Source: Fuchsiella alkaliacetigena (GTDB taxonomy: Bacteria; Bacillota; Halanaerobiia; Halobacteroidales; Acetohalobiaceae). From it: a stretch of DNA of 36,059 nt. A program made the translations under genes and the position numbers. This document shows positions 26,222 through 32,837 of this stretch, piece by piece. Where the stretch lies: NCBI RefSeq assembly GCF_023227765.1, contig NZ_JALKBZ010000027.1:1-36059 (forward strand), given 5' to 3'. How positions within the stretch are numbered: position 1 is the first letter of the stretch; every line of letters begins with the position of its first letter. The notes below the pieces were generated by a model. That model ran no database searches, was not told the DNA's origin, and saw nothing but the letters and a program-made list of their open reading frames with translations.

Positions 26222-26989
26222 ATGAATAGTTCTACTAATAGTTTAGATATTCCCGAAAATGAACTTTTATCCGATGAGGAGACTAAGGAGTTATTGGCTA
26301 GGGCCCAGGAAGGCGATAAAGAGGCTAAGGAAAAACTGACTAATCACAATTTAAAGTTGGTATTGAAGATAGCCCATCGTTTTTCTAATAGTAGATATGA
26401 TTATGAAGAGTTATTTCAGATTGGTAGTATCGGTTTATTAAAGGCGATTGATAGATTTGATCTTGAGAGAGAGGTTAAGTTTTCTACCTATGCTGTGCCT
26501 TTGATTATTGGGGAGATTAAGCGTTTTTTAAGAGATGATGACTTAGTAAAGGTTAGTCGTTCAATGAAGGTGACGGCTTATAAGGTAAATAAGATCAAAG
26601 AGAAGTTAATGGGAAAGCTGAATCGAGAGCCTACTATTAATGAAATTGCAGAAGAGATGGAAGTGCCTAGAGAAGAGATTGTTAGTGCTTTAGAGGCTGT
26701 TAGAGAGCCGGAGTCGATTTATAAGTCTATTTACGAAGAAGAGGGTAGCTCTATAGAACTGATTGATCAGCTAGCAGCTAGTGCTGGCGACTATGAAGCT
26801 GAGATTACTAGATTGGATTTACAGGAAGTTATTGAAAATTTACAGTCTAGAGAAAGATTAATTTTAAGGCTGCGTTTTTTTGAAGAACTGACTCAGACTG
26901 AAGTGGCTGAAAGATTGGGAGTTTCTCAGGTGCAGGTTTCTAGATTGGAGCGGCAGATTTTAGCTAAAATTAGAGAAGAGTTTGATTGA
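26222..26989 (+). CDS. sigF: RNA polymerase sporulation sigma factor SigF
   Basis: SigF is the first forespore-specific sigma factor, controlled by the two genes before it. The 255-residue SigB/F/G-type protein has region 2 with NLKLVLKIAHRF, EELFQIGSIGLLKAIDRFD and FSTYAVPLIIGEIKRFLRDD. Region 3 contains NREPTINEIAEEMEV, and region 4 has the helix-turn-helix LTQTEVAERLGVSQVQVSRLERQIL. ATG 26222 follows AGGAGAG. Context (spoIIAA-spoIIAB before, spoVA after) favours SigF over SigG. A strong terminator follows. Confidence 0.97.
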   Translation: MNSSTNSLDIPENELLSDEETKELLARAQEGDKEAKEKLTNHNLKLVLKIAHRFSNSRYDYEELFQIGSIGLLKAIDRFDLEREVKFSTYAVPLIIGEIKRFLRDDDLVKVSRSMKVTAYKVNKIKEKLMGKLNREPTINEIAEEMEVPREEIVSALEAVREPESIYKSIYEEEGSSIELIDQLAASAGDYEAEITRLDLQEVIENLQSRERLILRLRFFEELTQTEVAERLGVSQVQVSRLERQILAKIREEFD

Positions 26990-27003
26990 AATAATTAATA
27001 AAA

Positions 27004-27043
27004 GAAAGGCTGCAGGATTTTCCTGCAGTCTCTTTATTTTTTT
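27004..27043 (+). terminator. Terminator after sigF
   Basis: CTGCAGGA (27010-27017) pairs with TCCTGCAG (27021-27028) over a TTT loop, with flanking AAAG/CTTT pairs, followed by a T-rich run to 27043. It separates the spoIIA operon from the spoVA operon. Confidence 0.92.
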
Positions 27044-27073
27044 GTATTGATAGCCGTTAAGTTACACATAATA
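27044..27073 (+). promoter_or_regulatory. SigG-like promoter for the spoVA operon
   Basis: CATAATA (27067-27073) is a full match to the SigG -10 pattern CATNHTA. GTATT (27044-27048), 18 bases before it, fits the -35 pattern GHATR except at its last base. It lies directly after the sigF terminator and about 40 bases before the first spoVA-operon gene. In Bacillus spoVA is a SigG operon, which supports the call. Confidence 0.55.
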
Positions 27074-27110
27074 GCTTTGAACTTAGCTAGATTGAAGGTT
27101 GGGTGAGAAA

Positions 27111-27359
27111 ATGCTAATCGGTAAAAGATTTGAAAATATTATTTTTTGGATAGCAGTTATTTTAGCTTTTGTTTTTGCAGTTTATTTATTAATAAACAGT
27201 AATTTATTTAATCCTCAATCACCTGAGGGTGCTATCAAAGTTCAGGCAATGTATAGTTCGATTAAAATTTGGAAGACTACTGAAGAAGAAAAAGTAGACT
27301 ATATTATTAAGTATTGTCCATTTAAAATAGGGAGTGATAGTTATGTCACAGTTAGATAA
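27111..27359 (+). CDS. Unknown small membrane protein at the head of the spoVA operon
   Basis: The 82-residue protein has one membrane helix (about 9-28, IIFWIAVILAFVFAVYLLI). A short polar tail contains FNPQSPEGAIKVQAMYSSIKIWKTTEEEKVDYIIKYCPF. I do not recognise the family. It occupies the place of spoVAA/spoVAB in Bacillus but is not alike in size. ATG 27111 follows AAGGTTGGG (27095-27103). Its end overlaps spoVAC by 17 bases, and it begins soon after the putative SigG promoter, so it should be made in the forespore with the SpoVA proteins. Normal composition and tight coupling argue it is real. Confidence 0.72.
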   Translation: MLIGKRFENIIFWIAVILAFVFAVYLLINSNLFNPQSPEGAIKVQAMYSSIKIWKTTEEEKVDYIIKYCPFKIGSDSYVTVR

Positions 27360-27789
27360 GACTCCTAGTGAGTATAAAAGGTTGATTAAGCAGGTAAGCT
27401 CTGATGACTCTTTATCTAAGAAGGTTACTAAAGCTTATATAATTGGAGGTTTAATCTGTGTAGTAGGAGAGGTGATTTTTCAGCTATTGGTTGCGCGTGG
27501 GATTCCAGTAGAGGAAGCAAATCCCTTAATGGCGATTAGTATGATTACTATTGGAGGTCTTTTAACCGGGTTAGGTGTTTATGATAGAATATCTCAGTAT
27601 GCCGGAGCAGGAACTATAGTCCCGATCACCGGCTTTGCTAATGCAGTAGTAGCTCCGGCGATGGAGCATAAGCAGGATGGCTATATTTTAGGAGTAGGAG
27701 CAAAGATGTACGGGGTGGCCGGGCCCGTTTTAACTTACGGAATGTTAACTGCTTTTTTGATTGGAGTTATTAAGTTAGTCTTTATTTAG
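27343..27789 (+). CDS. spoVAC: Stage V sporulation protein AC
   Basis: SpoVAC is an inner-membrane component of the SpoVA machinery that moves calcium dipicolinate into the developing spore and out on germination; the Bacillus protein behaves as a mechanosensitive channel. The product is 148 residues with a soluble start (YKRLIKQVSSDDSL) and about four membrane helices. The family segments AYIIGGLICVVGEVIFQLL and GAGTIVPITGFANAVVAPAMEHKQDG are clear. ATG 27343 is chosen over GTG 27334, which lies within the ribosome binding site GGGAG (27330-27334). It overlaps the preceding small gene. Confidence 0.95.
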   Translation: MSQLDKTPSEYKRLIKQVSSDDSLSKKVTKAYIIGGLICVVGEVIFQLLVARGIPVEEANPLMAISMITIGGLLTGLGVYDRISQYAGAGTIVPITGFANAVVAPAMEHKQDGYILGVGAKMYGVAGPVLTYGMLTAFLIGVIKLVFI

Positions 27790-27803
27790 GGAGGTTCTAG
27801 GGG

Positions 27804-28916
27804 ATGCAAAATAGGTTAGGACAACAGACAATCCAGTTTAATTCACAGCCAATGATAATCTCTTCTGCAGCAGTGGTAGGGCCTAAGGAGGAACAAGGGC
27901 CTTTAGGGGATTATTTCGATAAATGTTTAGAGGATTCTTATTATGGAGAGCAAAGCTGGGAAAAGGCTGAACGAAAAATGACTAATGAAAATCTTAATTT
28001 GTTGTTACAGAAGGCTAAATTGAGCCCCGATAAGATAGATTACTTGCTGGGTGGCGATTTATTAAATCAGATAGTTACCTCTAATTTTGTAGCTAGTAAG
28101 CTACCTATACCTTTTTTGGGGCTCTATGGAGCTTGCTCTACTATGGCTGAAGGAATGATTTTGGGAGCAGTTTTAATTGATGGTAATTATGCGCGCCGAA
28201 CTATAAATTTCACTTCCAGTCACTATCAAGGAGCTGAACGGCAGTATAGAACTCCTAATGAGTATGGAGATCAGCATCCTGACTATAAGCAGTGGACTGC
28301 TACGGGAACTGGAGCGGTGCTTTTAGCAAGCGATGGTAGCGGGCCCGTAGTTACTGAAGCTACAGTAGGTAAAGTGATTGACTATGGAGTTAAAGATCCT
28401 AAAAATATGGGAGCAGCTATGGCTCCGGCTGCTGCGGAGACTATTTTGCAGCATTTAGAGGATACCAATAGAACTCCGAGTGATTATGACTTGATTGCTA
28501 CCGGTGATTTAGGGAAGGTAGGGACTAAGCTATTAAAAGAGTTATTGGCAGATAAAGAGCTAGATATTGATCAGCAGCATGATGACTGTGGGTTGATGCT
28601 TTATAACTCCAATCAAGGAGTTGGAGCAGGCGGTAGTGGCTGTGCTTGTTCAGCTGTGGTAACTTCTTCTTATCTATTACCTTATCTTAACGATAGCCAT
28701 TTAGATAGAGTATTGTTGGTGGCTACTGGAGCTTTATTGAGTCCTTTAACTAATTTGCAGGGTGAGAGTATTCCGGCCATTGCTCACGCAGTAGTAATCG
28801 AAAGTAATTCTCAAAATGATGCGATTGGTAACCAAGAAAATAGACAGCGGGGAACAGGCTTTAAAGAGGAAGCTATACAGCCAGTAATAGAGTCTGAAGA
28901 TGGAGAAAACACATAA
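27804..28916 (+). CDS. spoVAD: Stage V sporulation protein AD
   Basis: SpoVAD is a soluble, thiolase-fold protein that binds dipicolinic acid and is associated with the spore inner membrane. The product is 370 residues. Motifs include SQPMIISSAAVVGPKEEQGPLGDYFD, LLGGDLLNQI, PFLGLYGACSTMAEGM and GAGGSGCACSAVV. A C-terminal acidic, Gln/Glu-rich extension of about 30 residues goes beyond the usual end near LLVATGALLSPLT...AVVIES, making it somewhat longer than the Bacillus protein. ATG 27804 follows GGGAGG. Spacing to spoVAC is 14 bases. Confidence 0.96.
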   Translation: MQNRLGQQTIQFNSQPMIISSAAVVGPKEEQGPLGDYFDKCLEDSYYGEQSWEKAERKMTNENLNLLLQKAKLSPDKIDYLLGGDLLNQIVTSNFVASKLPIPFLGLYGACSTMAEGMILGAVLIDGNYARRTINFTSSHYQGAERQYRTPNEYGDQHPDYKQWTATGTGAVLLASDGSGPVVTEATVGKVIDYGVKDPKNMGAAMAPAAAETILQHLEDTNRTPSDYDLIATGDLGKVGTKLLKELLADKELDIDQQHDDCGLMLYNSNQGVGAGGSGCACSAVVTSSYLLPYLNDSHLDRVLLVATGALLSPLTNLQGESIPAIAHAVVIESNSQNDAIGNQENRQRGTGFKEEAIQPVIESEDGENT

Positions 28917-28960
28917 AGTATTTGGCTTTAAGTTTTAAGCTGATAAGGAAGGGGATTGAT

Positions 28961-29311
28961 TTGAACTATTTGCTTGCTTTTTTAGTAGGAGGCTTTATTT
29001 GTGGATTGGGTCAGCTTTTTTTGGATTTGACTAACTATACGCCGGCCCATCTACTGGTTATTTTAGTGGTTAGTGGAGCAGTTTTGACAGGATTAGGACT
29101 ATATCAGCCAATTATTGACTTTGCTGGCGGTGGAGTTACGGTGCTGGTGATTAATTTTGGTCATGTGTTGGCCAAGGGAGTTTTAGCTGAAGTGGAAAGG
29201 TTAGGCTTTTTAGGGCTTTTTGCGGGGATTTTAGAGATCGGCAGTATTGGGATTAGTGCTTCTATAGTGTTGGGCTTTTTGATGTCGGTTATTTTCAGAC
29301 CCAAGGAATGA
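28961..29311 (+). CDS. spoVAE: Stage V sporulation protein AE (SpoVAEb type)
   Basis: This SpoVA membrane subunit is related to SpoVAC. The product is 116 residues with about four membrane helices (NYLLAFLVGGFICGLGQLFLD, LVILVVSGAVLTGLGLY, the GGGVTVLVINFGHVLAKG segment and the last helix), the same length as the Bacillus protein. TTG 28961 is chosen: AAGGAAGGGG (28945-28954) precedes it, whereas an in-frame TTG at 28922 has no such site and would add 13 polar residues. Structured element 2 follows, interrupting the operon before spoVAEa. Confidence 0.93.
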   Translation: MNYLLAFLVGGFICGLGQLFLDLTNYTPAHLLVILVVSGAVLTGLGLYQPIIDFAGGGVTVLVINFGHVLAKGVLAEVERLGFLGLFAGILEIGSIGISASIVLGFLMSVIFRPKE

Positions 29312-29330
29312 AATTTAGTTAATAATTAAG

Positions 29331-29360
29331 AGTTAATAGTTAAGAGTTGGAGTTCAAAAG
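29331..29360. repeat. Dispersed AGTTAATAGTT...AGTTCAAAAG motif at left edge of element 2
   Basis: The motif runs straight into the left terminal repeat of element 2. Similar copies lie at 14528-14550 and at 23469-23487, the latter just outside element 1. It may define the outer border of the element family. Confidence 0.45.
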
Positions 29361-29403
29361 CTTAAATGCATTGTAACAATATTGGTATACTGTTTCGTTG
29401 AGC

Positions 29404-29606
29404 GTGGGAGGCCAAATGGGTGTTTAACGCTAGAAAAGTTTATTTTAGTACTTCTAAGACTCATCTCCACTAAAATAAGAACCCGCCAATTTTAATTAGA
29501 AAAATTGGCTAAACCAGTTCTTATTTTAGCTCCAATTCGTCAAGAAGCACTAAAAAATAAACTTTGATATCGCTTATAAACACCCATTTGGCCGTGCTGA
29601 TAACGA
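29404..29606 (+). ncRNA. Domain A, copy 2: long interrupted hairpin, candidate structured RNA
   Basis: The same fold as copy 1. P1: GGCCAAATGGGTGTTT 29410-29425 with 29578-29593 (16 perfect pairs). P2: AAAGTTTATTTT 29435-29446 with 29554-29565. P3: TAGTACTTCT with AGAAGCACTA around 29447-29456 and 29543-29552 (one mismatch). P4: CTAAAATAAGAAC 29470-29482 with 29517-29529. P5: GCCAATTTT 29485-29493 with 29501-29509. Compared with copy 1, P1, P2 and P4 carry paired substitutions that keep pairing. Confidence 0.7.
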
Positions 29607-29635
29607 AAACCTGTAAGTTGATATGTTTCAAAGAG

Positions 29636-29703
29636 CGACTCTCACTGCCTTTTCAATTTAAATACGAAAGGTGAAGCCAGCACTAGGATATCGAATGCGT
29701 CGT
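29636..29703 (+). repeat. 68-nt unit 1 of domain B2
   Basis: It aligns without gaps to 29872-29939 at about 49 of 68 positions. Shared blocks are CTCACT, CAAT, TACG, AAGGT, AGCACTAG, CTCGA/ATCGA and CGTCG. A small stem CCTTT/AAAGG and an outer CTG/CAG pairing are visible. Confidence 0.7.
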
Positions 29704-29871
29704 AAAATAGCCCGGAGGCAGGAGATTTGTAGGAGAATTTGTTTTTAAACTAATTCTTTCAGTAAGAGCACTAAAACTACTATTTACTCTCAAGACTTCT
29801 ATCATAGCCAGTATTGTTTTTTATGCTGGCTATGCCGGGAGGGCTATTTTTGAGAGAGAAGGAGGCACGGA

Positions 29872-29939
29872 TGCTCACTAACCTTCCAATCTAATTACGC
29901 AAGGTAAGGTTAGCACTAGTACCTCGAGTACGTCGGACT
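29872..29939 (+). repeat. 68-nt unit 2 of domain B2
   Basis: This is the second copy in the same orientation. The equivalent stems read ACCTT/AAGGT and CTA/TAG, so pairing is kept although bases differ from unit 1. Confidence 0.7.
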
Positions 29940-30070
29940 GAACGGCAAGTGGTTGAAACATATCAACTAGCTGAGGCCTTCGATAATAATTATATCGGGA
30001 ACGAAACAATAGAACGATAATGTTTCATTCTTGAAGCTTGAATTTAACTTTAGGATAAGGAGTATAATAA

Positions 30071-30652
30071 ATGGCAGCTCAAAAAGCTATACTAATCACT
30101 GATGGAGATAGAACGGCTCAAAATACTATTGAAACTGTAGCCGATAAACTAAATCTGAGAACTATATCTAGTTCAGCCGGAAATCCAACTCCCTGTAGTG
30201 GAGAGAAAATAATAGAGCTGATTAAAGCCTCTCCGGCAGAAGTGGTATTAGTAATGTTCGATGATGAAGGTGACCTGCAACAAGGGGCCGGTGAAAAGGC
30301 TTTAGAAAGGGTGCTGGCTAGCTCAGAAATAGAAGTTTTAGGAGTAGTAGCTGTGGCAGCTAACTCCAAGGAAGTACAAGGGATTGAGCCAGACTTTTCT
30401 ATTACTAGAGAAGGAGAGCGAGTTGCAGAGCCGGTAGATAAGGAAGGGCAAGTTGAAGCAGAAGGAAATATCTATTTAGAAGGAGATACGGTGGATGTTA
30501 TTAATCAGTTTGAAGTTCCCTTAGTAGTAGGGGTTGGCGATATCGGTAAAATGGACGAGCAGGATAGACTAGAAGCGGGAGCCCCCATTACTACTCAGGC
30601 TATTGAGGAAATATTGGCGAGGAGTGGTATTGATTATGAAGCTTATAGCTAA
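30071..30652 (+). CDS. spoVAEA: Stage V sporulation protein AEa
   Basis: SpoVAEa is a soluble protein of the spoVA operon in Bacillus (about 200 residues), exposed on the inner-membrane surface; its role is unclear. The 193-residue product starts KAILITDGDRTAQNTIETVA and contains SSAGNPTPCSGEKIIELIKAS, VLVMFDDEGDLQQGAGEKAL, GVVAVAANS and VVGVGDIGKMD, a Rossmann-like pattern typical of the family. ATG 30071 follows AAGGAG (30057-30062). It is the first gene after structured element 2, and its end overlaps spoVAF by 17 bases. Confidence 0.93.
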   Translation: MAAQKAILITDGDRTAQNTIETVADKLNLRTISSSAGNPTPCSGEKIIELIKASPAEVVLVMFDDEGDLQQGAGEKALERVLASSEIEVLGVVAVAANSKEVQGIEPDFSITREGERVAEPVDKEGQVEAEGNIYLEGDTVDVINQFEVPLVVGVGDIGKMDEQDRLEAGAPITTQAIEEILARSGIDYEAYS

Positions 30653-32102
30653 GAGTGTAGATCAAAATTTGCAGTATTTGCAAAAAGAATTAAATGCTGA
30701 TCTTAGTTTCGATGTATTAACTAGAACCTTCTGTGTAGGGGATAAAAAGGCAGGTTTAATCTTTTTAGATGGATTTATTAAGGATGAATTTATATTTATT
30801 ATTAGAAAGTTGATTGAAACTAAGCGAGAAGATTTGAGCGTTGATGCAATTCAAAAGATCATAGATCAACGGATACCTTATTTTGAAGTAGAGACTATAG
30901 ATAATCTAGAGGAAGCTAAAGATCAGATTTTAGCTGGGCCCCAAATACTATTTATTGAAGGGGAAACAGAGGCGATCTTAATAGACGGTCGAACTTGGAT
31001 AATGACTGCTCCTGATGAACCGGAGTTGGAGAAGACTACTCGCGGGCCCGGCGATGGCTTTGTAGAAACTCTATTATTCAATGTGCAGTTAATTAGAAGA
31101 AGGCTGCGTGACCCGCAGTTAATTACTGAAGCTTTTCAAGTAGGTAAAAGATCACAAAATGATGTAGCTTTAGTCTATATTAAGGATATAGCTAATCCAG
31201 ACTTAGTTGATAAAATTCGAGATAGATTAAAGCAGATAGATGTAGATGGATTGCCCATGGCTGATAGAACTATTGAGGACTTCATTACTGGAGATACCCT
31301 CAATCCTTTACCTAAGATTAGATATACTGAACGTCCTGATGTGGCCGTAGCTAATCTGCTAGAAGGTAAGATCTGTGTGATGGTAGACAATACGCCCACA
31401 GTACTTTTATTACCAGCGGTCTTTTTCGATCAACTGGAGAGCTTAGAAGACTATCGTCAACCCCCAGTACCAGGCAGCTATTTAAAAATAATTCGTTTAT
31501 TAGCTTTATGGGTTTCTTTATTTTTACCACCTCTGTGGTTAGTAGGGGCTTTGCAACCCGAACTACTACCAGAGTTTTTGGAGTTTATTGGTCCTAAAGA
31601 GGTAGGAGCTATTCCGATCGGTATTCAGTTTATTCTAGCCAGTGTAGGGATAGATTTAATGAGATTAGCTTCAATTCAGACTCCTAATGCTTTATCTACT
31701 TCACTCAGTTTAATTGGTGCTTTACTCCTAGGAGAGTTTGCGGTAGAAGTAGGGCTATTTATGCCGGAGACTATTTTATACATGGCAGCGGGAGCTATCA
31801 GTACCTTTGTAATTCCAAGTTTTGAGTTGGGCTTAACAGTAAAATTAATGAGATTTGTATTATTAATTTTAGTTACTGCCTTTACTGGGGTTGGCTTTAT
31901 CATTGGTACTTTAGGAATAATGGTTTTATTCGGATTTACTAAATCTTTTGGTACTCACTACATGTGGCCTTTAATTCCTTTTGATGGGGATGCGTTAAGG
32001 AGTTTCATAACTAGACGTTCTATTCTAGAACTATCTGTACGGCGACCTAAGTTGAATAGACCGGTTGATAAGGATAGACTACCAGAAAATGATACTGAAT
32101 GA
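30636..32102 (+). CDS. spoVAF: Stage V sporulation protein AF
   Basis: SpoVAF is a spore membrane protein related to the A subunits of nutrient germinant receptors (GerA family); recent work on Bacillus links it to amplification of germination. The product is 488 residues. The soluble N-terminal part includes FIKDEFIFIIRKLIETKRED and GPGDGFVETLLFNVQLIRRRLRDP. Membrane helices follow from about residue 285 (IIRLLALWVSLFLPPLWLVGAL onward), with GLFMPETILYMAAGAISTFVIPSFELG. ATG 30636 is preferred; upstream in-frame TTGs (30603, 30630) lie within the spoVAEa end. GAGGAG (30619-30624) serves it at a somewhat wide spacing. Confidence 0.94.
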   Translation: MKLIAKSVDQNLQYLQKELNADLSFDVLTRTFCVGDKKAGLIFLDGFIKDEFIFIIRKLIETKREDLSVDAIQKIIDQRIPYFEVETIDNLEEAKDQILAGPQILFIEGETEAILIDGRTWIMTAPDEPELEKTTRGPGDGFVETLLFNVQLIRRRLRDPQLITEAFQVGKRSQNDVALVYIKDIANPDLVDKIRDRLKQIDVDGLPMADRTIEDFITGDTLNPLPKIRYTERPDVAVANLLEGKICVMVDNTPTVLLLPAVFFDQLESLEDYRQPPVPGSYLKIIRLLALWVSLFLPPLWLVGALQPELLPEFLEFIGPKEVGAIPIGIQFILASVGIDLMRLASIQTPNALSTSLSLIGALLLGEFAVEVGLFMPETILYMAAGAISTFVIPSFELGLTVKLMRFVLLILVTAFTGVGFIIGTLGIMVLFGFTKSFGTHYMWPLIPFDGDALRSFITRRSILELSVRRPKLNRPVDKDRLPENDTE

Positions 32103-32111
32103 GGGACTATT

Positions 32112-32822
32112 ATGGGCAGTTTTCTTAAGATGCTTTTGTATAGCTCTTTAGCAGGGGGAGCGTTAGTTTTAGGAGGATATTTAGGGACTAAAAAGCTTCC
32201 AGATCGAGTTTTATCCTTTATCCTCTCTTTGGGAGCTGGAATTTTGCTATCGTTGATCTCTTTTTCCCTAATTCCTGAAGCCTATAGAAAAGCAGGAATT
32301 TGGGGTTGTTCTGTTAGTTTCATGTTAGGTGGACTTTTCTTTTTAGGAGCTGATGACTATATAGAAAGACGTTTTAAGACTAGTGTGGGTATGGCCTTAG
32401 GTTCTTTTTTAGATAGTGTTCCTGAATCTATCAGTATAGGCATTGGCTTCGCTTCCGGAGATGGTGGTTTAGGTTTAGTTTTGGCAGTTTCGATTTTAAT
32501 GCATAATATTCCCGAAGGCTTTTTATCTGCTGAGGAGATGATTTATGAAAGTGAATTAAACCATAAATGGGTTTATTTAATTATTGGAGTAGTAGCCTTA
32601 ATTAATCCTCTAGGAGCTATTTTCGGTTATCACTTTTTAAGTAATTTAGCTGAGTTCTGGTTAGGTTCGATAATGTCTTTTGCTGGAGGAGCAATTCTTT
32701 ATTTAATTGCTCATAAGATAATTCCCAAGGCTTATAAAACTGGGAGTCGAGTTGAGATAATGGGGATTTTAATCGGATTTTTAGTTAGTTTTTTGCTGGG
32801 CAAGATCTTTATTCATAATTAA
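32112..32822 (+). CDS. ZIP-family metal transporter-like membrane protein
   Basis: The 236-residue protein has about eight membrane helices. It carries the ZIP signature HNIPEGF in one helix (about residues 138-144, in ILMHNIPEGFLSAEEM), which in ZIP proteins helps bind zinc or iron. In the preceding helix the usual HNXPEG is replaced by DSVPES (about 104-109), so the metal site is altered and the substrate may differ from zinc. It lies ten bases after spoVAF with only a weak ribosome binding site (TGAGGGA), so it could be part of the spoVA transcript. Function as a transporter is inferred from the family only. Confidence 0.78.
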   Translation: MGSFLKMLLYSSLAGGALVLGGYLGTKKLPDRVLSFILSLGAGILLSLISFSLIPEAYRKAGIWGCSVSFMLGGLFFLGADDYIERRFKTSVGMALGSFLDSVPESISIGIGFASGDGGLGLVLAVSILMHNIPEGFLSAEEMIYESELNHKWVYLIIGVVALINPLGAIFGYHFLSNLAEFWLGSIMSFAGGAILYLIAHKIIPKAYKTGSRVEIMGILIGFLVSFLLGKIFIHN

Positions 32823-32837
32823 AAAGGAGGGAAATAA

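Larger units (their letters stand above)
29616..29968. repeat. Domain B2: stem-closed domain with tandem units, specific to element 2
   Basis: AGTTGATATGTTTCA (29616-29630) pairs perfectly with 29954-29968. Inside, two 68-nt direct repeats flank a centre closed by AAAATAGCCC (29704-29713) with GGGCTATTTT (29841-29850). That centre holds a 12-bp hairpin (29803-29814 with 29823-29834) and smaller stems AGAATT/AATTCT (29734-29739, 29752-29757) and AGTAA/TTACT (29761-29765, 29784-29788). No gene was seen. Confidence 0.7.
29358..30040. repeat. Structured element 2 (terminal inverted repeats, domains A and B2)
   Basis: The 759-base gap 29312-30070 has no gene and is largely this element. Its ends pair: TGTTTCGTT (29391-29399) with AACGAAACA (30000-30008), perfect over nine bases, and further out AAGCTT-containing arms (29358-29363 and 30033-30038). 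Domain A lies at 29404-29606 and domain B2 at 29616-29968. Its left end is close to the inverse of the right end of element 1 (AATATTGGTATA-TGTT-CGTT shared). It separates spoVAE from spoVAEa. Confidence 0.75.

Noticed and set aside
23715-29606. CTGATAACGAA after domain A as a hammerhead ribozyme core
   Set aside because: The hammerhead needs CUGANGA, a stem and GAAA plus a third helix; here the bases between do not form stem II, and CTGATAA lacks the required G.
29636-29939. 68-nt units as a tandem glycine, c-di-GMP or guanidine (mini-ykkC) riboswitch
   Set aside because: The conserved cores of these classes are absent; the TACG string lies in large loops, not in ACGR tetraloops.
29404-30008. 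Group II or group I intron, or retron, in the structured elements
   Set aside because: No GTGCG-type 5' end, no domain V-like hairpin, no group I core, and no reverse transcriptase or other intron protein nearby.
23502-30040. CRISPR array
   Set aside because: The repeats are long, few and not spaced by unique spacers of constant size; no cas genes are present.
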